10,769 bases of DNA from Propionivibrio sp. (GTDB lineage Bacteria > Pseudomonadota > Gammaproteobacteria > Burkholderiales > Rhodocyclaceae): positions 1 to 10,769 of the forward strand of contig QKII01000311.1 in NCBI GenBank assembly GCA_003249625.1, in the 5' to 3' direction. Position numbers and translations under genes: made by a program. Positions 4,874 through 10,769 of the stretch are shown one piece after another. The first letter of the stretch is position 1. Every line of letters begins with the position of its first letter. The notes beneath the pieces are model-generated. The model was given only the letters and a program-made list of their open reading frames with translations. It had not been told where the DNA came from and searched no databases.

Positions 4874-7603
4874 TCAGGAAAAGACGAACGACCATAGCGA
4901 GCGCACCGTCTCGATGTTCTTTCGGTACGGTTCGCGCTCGACCTTGGCACCACGGATGCCATCGAGACGGAAGGTGTGCTGCATCCGCCGGTATTCACGG
5001 TAGATGGTGCGGACCTGCTCAGCGAGATCCAGCGGGATCAGCCCGAGTTCTCCGGCGATACCCAGCAGGGCGATGTTGCCGAGGTTGCCGCACAGACGCT
5101 CATGCGCGTGGGCATGGCCGAGAATGAGGTACTGGACGATGAATTCCACGTCGACCAGACCGCCGGGGTCCTGCTTGATGTCGAACAGCTCTTCGCTGTT
5201 CGAGGCGTGGCTGTCGAGCATGCGCTGGCGCATGAGCAGCACCTCTTCCTTGAGCGTGGTCAGGTCGCGCGGCTGGCGCAGGATCTCTACGCGGATCTCC
5301 TCGAAGCGTTGTCCGACTGTCGGGTCGCCAGCGCAATGGCGTGCGCGGGTGAGCGCCTGGTGTTCCCAGACCCAGGCTTTCTGCATCTGATACTCGCGGA
5401 AGGCGTCGACCGAGCAGACCAGCAGACCGGCGTCGCCGTTCGGGCGAAGGCGGAAATCAGTGTCGAAGAGCGAACCGGCGGAAGTCTGGCTCGACAGCCA
5501 GGTGCTCATGCGCTGCACTAGCCGGGCGTAGATTTCGCCGACGTTGGGTTCCGGATCGTCGTGCAGGAAGACGAGGTCGAGATCGGAGCCGTAGGCCAGT
5601 TCCTTGCCGCCGAGCTTGCCGTAGGCGATGACGGCGAATTTTGGCGGTTCATCGGGGTGCGGATGGCGTTCGCGCAGGCGGTTCCAGCACAGTTCGAGTG
5701 TCGTCTGGACGATGATGTCGGCCAGTTGCGTCAGGTGGTCGGCCAGTCGCTCGACCGTCTGCAGGCCGGCGATGTCCTGTGCGAGCAGGCGGAAAACCTG
5801 CGCGTGGTGTTCCTCGCGCAGTACGTCCATTTCGCGCTCCATGTCGCCTGCCTCGCTGGTCAGCCGGAAAGCGAGTTCCTGCTTGAATGCTTCCCAGTCG
5901 GTGGCGACGTCGTATAGCCGGGGATCGATCACCTCGTCGAGAAGAATCGGATGCCGGGTGAGATAGGTCGCGGCCCAGGCCGAACTGCCGATGATCTCCG
6001 CGACTTTCATCAGCGCCTGCGGGTGCTGTTGCAACAGCGCGAGGTACGCACCACGCCGGCTTATCGCCTCGATCAGGTCAAGTCCGCGCTGCCAGGTTGC
6101 GTCGGGCGTCTTTGTCGCCGCGGCCGCCTCGATCAGTCGTGGGCCGATGGCGTCCAGCCGCTCTCGGATCGAGGCGGCCAGTTGCTGATACTTGCCGCTT
6201 TGCCGGAAGGCGTGCAGTCGTTCGAGCACGGCCTTGGGATGATGAAAACCAAGGCCGCCGAGGGTTTCCTCGGCATCGTCGTATTCCAGTTGTTCGAACC
6301 AGACGCTGGCCAAGGCGTGCGTGCCGTCCTCTCGGTCGGAGAAGATCTCCTCGAAGTGCCGGGCGACGCGCAGACGATGTCCTTCCAGCACGGTGACCAT
6401 CGCCGGCCAGTCGGCAAAATCCATGGACCGGGCGATTTGCCGTCGTTCGGCGTCGTCGGTCGGCAGCATGTGCGTCTGCGCATCGTCGACGTATTGGAGA
6501 CGGTGCTCCAGGCGACGGAGAAATTCGTAGGCCGCGACCAGTTCCCGTTCGCTGTCGGCCGGAAGCAGGCGTCGTTCGACGAGCAGCGGCAGCACCTTCA
6601 GCGTCGGTGGGATCTGCAGCGCGGCATCGCGGCCGCCCCGGATCAACTGGAATACCTGTGCCATGAACTCGATTTCGCGGATGCCGCCCGGGCCTAACTT
6701 GATGTGGTCGATCCTGTCCTTGCGCGCGACTTCTCGGCGGATCTGAGCGTGCAGGTCGCGCATGGCGTTGATCGCGCCGAAGTCGAGGTATTTGCGGAAG
6801 ATGAACGGGCGTGCGATGCGCCTCAGCGCAGCGACCCATTCGGGTTGCAGGTTGTCGCCGGCGTTCATCACACGTGCCTTGATCCAGGCGTAGCGCTCCC
6901 ATTCGCGGCCCTGCGCGATGAAATAGTTTTCCAGCGAGACGATCGAACCGACCAGCGGACCGGAGTCGCCGTTCGGTCGCAGGCGCATGTCCACGCGGAA
7001 TACCTGCCCGTCGCCGGTGATCTCGCCGAGCGCCGCGATCAGCCGCTTGCCGAGGCGGGTGAAGAAATCGAAGGCCTCGATGCGCCGTCCACCGTCGGGC
7101 GTGCCGGCCGTCTCGCCGTCCTCGGGGTAGATGAAGATGTAGTCAACGTCCGACGATACGTTCAACTCGCGCCCGCCAAGCTTGCCCATGCCAATCACCA
7201 GCAGCCGCTGCGGCCGCCCCTGATGGTCAAGCGGTTCGCCGAACTGGCCGGCAAGTTGCCGATGCAGAAAGTCGAGCGCATGGTTGGTGGTGATGTCGGC
7301 CAGCCGTGTCATCGTTTCAACCACCTCGGCCAGCGGTGCCTGACCACCGAGGTCACGCACCATCAGCGTGGCCATGACACGCTGGCGCAGTTGGCGAAGA
7401 GCGCGCTTCAGGCTGTCCTCGCTGTCGATGCTCGTGCCGGCGAGGAAGTTGCGCATGGCCTCGGCGCTCAGTGGCGTGTCGGCATGCGCCGCCACCCAAT
7501 CGACGATTTCCGGGCGCGCGGAGAGTAGTTGCCGGAGAAAGCGGCTGTGGGTCAGCGCCGGCAGCCAGCCGTTAGGGTAATCGGGGTCGTGCGGATCGCT
7601 CAT
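4874..7603 (-). CDS. glnE: Bifunctional glutamine synthetase adenylyltransferase/adenylyl-removing enzyme (GlnE)
   Basis: A 909-residue cytoplasmic enzyme that adds AMP to, and removes it from, the regulatory tyrosine of glutamine synthetase under control of PII proteins. It holds the two nucleotidyltransferase domains of the family. The N-terminal (adenylyl-removing) one has GMGKLGGRELNVSSDVD at 138-154, and the C-terminal (adenylylating) one has GKLGGKELAYGSDLDLVF with its GSDLD at 672-676. A helical linker lies between them, as in E. coli GlnE (946 residues). RLRPNGDSG and RLRPNGDAG repeat the duplicated core in each half. I prefer the ATG at 7603. A GTG at 7642 would add 13 residues without a better ribosome binding site. 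The gene converges on mscL and is divergent from the YhdP-like gene. Both catalytic aspartate pairs are present, so both activities are expected. Confidence 0.96.
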   Translation of the reverse strand: MSDPHDPDYPNGWLPALTHSRFLRQLLSARPEIVDWVAAHADTPLSAEAMRNFLAGTSIDSEDSLKRALRQLRQRVMATLMVRDLGGQAPLAEVVETMTRLADITTNHALDFLHRQLAGQFGEPLDHQGRPQRLLVIGMGKLGGRELNVSSDVDYIFIYPEDGETAGTPDGGRRIEAFDFFTRLGKRLIAALGEITGDGQVFRVDMRLRPNGDSGPLVGSIVSLENYFIAQGREWERYAWIKARVMNAGDNLQPEWVAALRRIARPFIFRKYLDFGAINAMRDLHAQIRREVARKDRIDHIKLGPGGIREIEFMAQVFQLIRGGRDAALQIPPTLKVLPLLVERRLLPADSERELVAAYEFLRRLEHRLQYVDDAQTHMLPTDDAERRQIARSMDFADWPAMVTVLEGHRLRVARHFEEIFSDREDGTHALASVWFEQLEYDDAEETLGGLGFHHPKAVLERLHAFRQSGKYQQLAASIRERLDAIGPRLIEAAAATKTPDATWQRGLDLIEAISRRGAYLALLQQHPQALMKVAEIIGSSAWAATYLTRHPILLDEVIDPRLYDVATDWEAFKQELAFRLTSEAGDMEREMDVLREEHHAQVFRLLAQDIAGLQTVERLADHLTQLADIIVQTTLELCWNRLRERHPHPDEPPKFAVIAYGKLGGKELAYGSDLDLVFLHDDPEPNVGEIYARLVQRMSTWLSSQTSAGSLFDTDFRLRPNGDAGLLVCSVDAFREYQMQKAWVWEHQALTRARHCAGDPTVGQRFEEIRVEILRQPRDLTTLKEEVLLMRQRMLDSHASNSEELFDIKQDPGGLVDVEFIVQYLILGHAHAHERLCGNLGNIALLGIAGELGLIPLDLAEQVRTIYREYRRMQHTFRLDGIRGAKVEREPYRKNIETVRSLWSFVFS

Positions 7604-7668
7604 GTCTATTCGGCCGTATGCCCAGCGCGCCGTCTGGGGCACGTCAAAGGCGGTTGGGGGTCAAAGCC

Positions 7669-7698
7669 ATTACAATTGCGGCTCCGACGAGTTGACAG
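7669..7698 (-). promoter_or_regulatory. Possible glnE promoter
   Basis: Read on the minus strand, CTGTCA (7698-7693, four of six matches to -35) and TGTAAT (7674-7669, five of six to -10) are separated by 18 bases, giving a leader of about 58 bases. No NtrC or sigma54 site is evident. For the divergent YhdP-like gene, no convincing promoter pair is seen in the 157-base gap. Confidence 0.35.
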
Positions 7699-7760
7699 GT
7701 GCGCATCATTCTAGTGACGTTTCCCGAAATCAGGCAAAGCTTTCCGCGCGAGGCCATTCC

Positions 7761-10700
7761 ATGAAGCCTGGAAACGATTTGCGTGCGGCGCTCTACCACC
7801 GCTTTCATTGGCTGTTGCCGGTCGTTACGCATCCGTGGGCGCGGCGAGCAGTACGGCTGGTCGCGTGGTCGTGCGTCGCTGCTTATTTCGCGCTGGTCGC
7901 GGCAATCCTCGCGTTGCGTTACGTGGTCCTGCCGCAGATCGAAGCCTATCGTCCGACGATCGAACGCCTGGTCGGCGAAGGGCTAGGGCTGCAGGTCAGT
8001 ATCGGGCGCGTTGAAGCGAGTTGGGCCGGCATCAATCCCGACCTGGCGCTGTACGACGTCCGCGTGGCGGATACGGAAGGGCGGCCGGCGCTGGCCTTTT
8101 CGCGCGTCGAGGCGATTCTTTCCTGGTGGTCGGTGGCCGCTGCCGATCTGCGCTTGCGCGTGCTGCGTATTGATGAACCGACACTGCATCTCCGTCGCGA
8201 TGCGACCGGCGCGTATTTCGTCGCCGGGATTCCTCTCGGCGAATCTGGTGATTCCGGCGGGGATGGCGGCATGTCGTCCTGGGTTCTGGAGCAACGACGC
8301 ATCCGCATCCGCGGCGCGACGCTGGTCTGGGAAGACGATCTGCGGGGGGCGCCGGCACTGATCCTTGAAGATGTGAATTTCGCCCTCGATAACGACGGTT
8401 CGCGGCATCGCTTCGGGCTGACCGCCCTGCCGCCGGCGGGGATGGCCTCACGCATCGACGTGCGCGGCGAATTCCGCGGCAGCAACTTCACGGAGCTGAC
8501 CGAGTGGACCGGGCAGGCCTATGCCGCGATCGACTATGCCGATCTTGCTGTCTGGAACCGTTGGGTCGATTACCCGATTGCACTGCCGCGGGGGCGCGGT
8601 GCGGTTCGCGCCTGGATGACGCTGGCCGGTGGCGTCGTGCGTGACGCGACGGCGGATTTGGCGCTGGAAGATGTCAGTCTGCAGCTTCGGCGCGACCTGC
8701 CGGTGCTGGGGCTGGATCGCATGAGCGGGCGGCTGAATCTGCGCATGCCCTCTGGTGCCGCAGGCTTTTCGGCCAGCGGAAAAAGCTTGACACTGGAGAC
8801 ACGTGCATCATCGCCGACAGGAGCGGCGACTGCCATCCACCTCGAGCCGACCGATTTCCAGGTGGGCTGGCAACGAGAAGCGAGCGGCGGCCCCGTTGTT
8901 GGCAACCTTGGCCTGTCCCACGCCGATCTTGACGTGCTGGCGCGACTGGCCGGCTATTTGCCGCTGGATGCGGAGTCGCGGCAGATGCTGGCGGATTATG
9001 CGCCAGCGGGGCAGGTCACCGCACTGAGCGCACGTTGGCGGGGCGACGCCGAGCGCTTGCAGAGTTATTCGCTGAAAGCCGGCATCCGCGATCTTGGGAT
9101 AAAGGCGCGTGGCGCCTTCCCGGGGTTCTCCGGGATTACCGGCTCGCTGGAAGCGGATGAGAAGGGCGGGAGGGTCGAGTTGAACAGCGGGGCCTCGTCG
9201 ATCGATTTACCGATGGTTTTTCCCGAATCGTTATCCCGTCTCGACTCGCTGCTGGTCAACGCCTCCTGGACGATAGACGACAAGGGACTTGCAGTCGATC
9301 TGGTCAAGGCCGAATTCAGCAGCCCCGAGGCGGCCGGGTCGGCGCGAGGGACGTATCGCACGACCTCCGACGGACCCGGTGTAATCGATCTGACCGCCGC
9401 ACTGACGCGCGCCGATGCACGCGCCGTATGGCGTTACATGCCGCACGCGGTAGGGGCCGGCGCACGCAATTGGTTGCGCAACTCTTTGCTGGCAGGCAAG
9501 GCCACCGAGGCGAAGCTGACGCTGAAGGGCGACCTGAAGGACTTCCCGTTCCTCGACAAGCGGCTCGGCCAGTTTTTGGTGACGGTCAAGGCGCAGGGTG
9601 CGGTGATCGATTACGCCAAGGGTTGGCCGCGGATCGAAGGAATCGACGGCGATCTGCGCTTCGAGGGCAATGGCATGGTTGTCGATGCGCGCAAAGGGCG
9701 GATCTTCGGCACCAAGCTGTCCAAAACACATGTCGTCATCCCCGATTTCGATGCGCCGGTGTCGACACTGACTGTCAAAGGCGAGGCGGACGGAGCAACG
9801 GCCGAGTTCCTGAAGTTCATCGACCAGAGTCCGGTAGCGGAGCGGATCGACCGCTTTACCGAGGGGATGCAGGCAAGTGGCAACGGTCACCTCGATCTCG
9901 AATTGATGATTCCACTCGACGAGCAGCATCTGGATGAGTCGCGGGTGAAGGGCTCCTATCGCCTGATCGGTAACGAGGTGCTGGTCGATACGGCACTGCC
10001 GCCGTTGCGGCAGGTCAATGGGAGCCTCCGTTTCTCGGGGAGCGACCTGAACGTGCCGGAGATCAACGGTCAACTGTTCGGCGGTCCTTTAAAGATCCAG
10101 GGTGGGTTGCAGAAGGACGGACGGGTGCTGATTGCGGTGAATGGCACGGCGGACATCGCTCAGTTGCGCAAGCAGGGTACGTCGCCTTGGCTGGGCCGGT
10201 TGTCGGGATCGACCGCCTATCGCGGCGAGATCCGGATCAACAAGCGCAACGCCGACCTGTCGATCGAATCTGATCTCGCCGGGCTGGCCTCGTCCTTGCC
10301 GGAACCGTTCGCCAAGGCGGCCGGGGATGTATTGCCGCTGCGTTTCGAGAAACGGTTGCTGGCACAAGCCAGCAGCGGGGATGCAACGGTGCGTGACCAG
10401 ATCAGCGCGTCGCTCGGTTCAAACATCTCGATGCAACTGGTTCGGCGCAAAACGCCCGAAGGTTTCGTCGCCGAAAAGGGCGGCATTGCCATCGGCCGCA
10501 CGCTTCAGCTTCCGGAAAAGGGCGTCAGTGTTGGCTTGACGGCCAAACGCCTCGACCTGGACGCCTGGCAGGCGTTATTTGGGTCGGGCGGAGAAGGGGA
10601 CGGTGACGATTCGGCCGCTGTTGCGCCGGATGCGGTGGCTGTTCAGGCCGGCGAACTGGTCATGCGCGGGATGACGTGGAACGACGTTGACCTGACGGCG

Positions 10701-10769
10701 ACCCGCTCGCCGCGGCAATGGCGCATCGGCCTGAATTCGCGGCAGGCCGCCGGGGATGTCATCTGGGAC
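7761..10769 (+). CDS. yhdP: YhdP-family (DUF3971/AsmA-like) envelope protein, partial at C-terminus
   Basis: The frame is open from the ATG at 7761 to the right edge, 1003 codons with no stop; E. coli YhdP has about 1266 residues, so perhaps the last fifth is missing. After a basic N-terminus (HPWARRAVR) a single membrane helix spans about 33-55, anchoring a long periplasmic beta-rich chain. The family pattern is seen in VSIGRVEASWAGINPDLAL (79-97), the DLAVWNRWVDYPIALPRGRG region, and the DUF3971-like segment containing WRYMPHAVGAGARNWLRNSLL. Glycine/aspartate-rich linkers occur near 160-173 and 942-952. YhdP, with TamB and YdbH, carries phospholipids between the inner and outer membranes in E. 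coli; here that role is by family. GAGG (7750-7753) seven bases before the ATG supports the start. It is divergent from glnE, a neighbourhood I recall from betaproteobacteria but cannot check. Confidence 0.9.
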   Translation, partial: MKPGNDLRAALYHRFHWLLPVVTHPWARRAVRLVAWSCVAAYFALVAAILALRYVVLPQIEAYRPTIERLVGEGLGLQVSIGRVEASWAGINPDLALYDVRVADTEGRPALAFSRVEAILSWWSVAAADLRLRVLRIDEPTLHLRRDATGAYFVAGIPLGESGDSGGDGGMSSWVLEQRRIRIRGATLVWEDDLRGAPALILEDVNFALDNDGSRHRFGLTALPPAGMASRIDVRGEFRGSNFTELTEWTGQAYAAIDYADLAVWNRWVDYPIALPRGRGAVRAWMTLAGGVVRDATADLALEDVSLQLRRDLPVLGLDRMSGRLNLRMPSGAAGFSASGKSLTLETRASSPTGAATAIHLEPTDFQVGWQREASGGPVVGNLGLSHADLDVLARLAGYLPLDAESRQMLADYAPAGQVTALSARWRGDAERLQSYSLKAGIRDLGIKARGAFPGFSGITGSLEADEKGGRVELNSGASSIDLPMVFPESLSRLDSLLVNASWTIDDKGLAVDLVKAEFSSPEAAGSARGTYRTTSDGPGVIDLTAALTRADARAVWRYMPHAVGAGARNWLRNSLLAGKATEAKLTLKGDLKDFPFLDKRLGQFLVTVKAQGAVIDYAKGWPRIEGIDGDLRFEGNGMVVDARKGRIFGTKLSKTHVVIPDFDAPVSTLTVKGEADGATAEFLKFIDQSPVAERIDRFTEGMQASGNGHLDLELMIPLDEQHLDESRVKGSYRLIGNEVLVDTALPPLRQVNGSLRFSGSDLNVPEINGQLFGGPLKIQGGLQKDGRVLIAVNGTADIAQLRKQGTSPWLGRLSGSTAYRGEIRINKRNADLSIESDLAGLASSLPEPFAKAAGDVLPLRFEKRLLAQASSGDATVRDQISASLGSNISMQLVRRKTPEGFVAEKGGIAIGRTLQLPEKGVSVGLTAKRLDLDAWQALFGSGGEGDGDDSAAVAPDAVAVQAGELVMRGMTWNDVDLTATRSPRQWRIGLNSRQAAGDVIWD

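Noticed and set aside
3811..4998. Long minus-strand ORF (395 codons) opposite the aminotransferase gene and mscL
   Set aside because: It lies antisense to two unmistakable genes and crosses the terminator. Its product is rich in His/Arg/Asp with no recognisable domain, as expected of a shadow frame in GC-rich DNA.
6704..7528. Plus-strand ORF (274 codons) opposite glnE
   Set aside because: It is the reverse-frame shadow of conserved GlnE nucleotidyltransferase sequence.
7692..7697. Perfect TTGACA as a -35 element for the YhdP-like gene
   Set aside because: No acceptable -10 sequence is found at 15 to 19 bases downstream; the candidates match at only two or so positions.
9231..10073. Minus-strand ORF (280 codons) opposite the YhdP-like gene
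   Set aside because: The plus-strand frame is continuous, family-like and far longer. This ORF lies wholly inside it with no recognised motif.

Overview
The window looks like chromosomal DNA from a GC-rich Gram-negative bacterium. The gene set fits a betaproteobacterium, perhaps of the Rhodocyclales: GlnE, a YhdP/AsmA-like envelope protein, MscL, a YcgR-type PilZ protein and a YbdL-type aminotransferase. This placement is inferred from gene content and codon style, not from a marker gene. I see no mobile element, CRISPR array, tRNA or rRNA. Coding density is high and no gene-free stretch reaches 300 bases.

Region 1 (1-2958, minus strand) is a compact run of four genes. In transcription order they are a YcgR-like PilZ protein, the sugar-phosphate isomerase MtnA, a class II (FucA-like) sugar-phosphate aldolase, and the start of an FAD-dependent dehydrogenase of the COG2509 type, which is cut by the left edge. 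The junctions are a 12-base gap, an 8-base overlap and a 4-base ATGA overlap, so this is very probably one operon. MtnA paired with a FucA-like aldolase is the layout expected of a 'DHAP shunt'. That route salvages 5'-methylthioadenosine and/or 5'-deoxyadenosine by aldol cleavage instead of the full MtnB-C-D methionine salvage route.

Region 2 (2959-4809, plus strand) starts with a 183-base divergent promoter region. It holds a plausible sigma70 promoter with an imperfect inverted repeat over its -35 element. The first gene is a YbdL-type methionine aminotransferase, the kind of enzyme that performs the last step of methionine salvage. It is followed by mscL (mechanosensitive channel) and a clear rho-independent terminator.

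Region 3 (4874-10769) holds glnE (minus strand), the bifunctional regulator of glutamine synthetase. It converges on mscL across the terminator. It is divergent from a very long plus-strand gene of the YhdP/DUF3971 (AsmA-like) family. That gene is open from 7761 to the right edge, 1003 codons with no stop.

The most interesting part is the sulfur/nucleoside salvage neighbourhood. It combines an isomerase, an aldolase, an uncharacterised flavoenzyme and a divergent methionine aminotransferase, with a c-di-GMP effector leading the operon.
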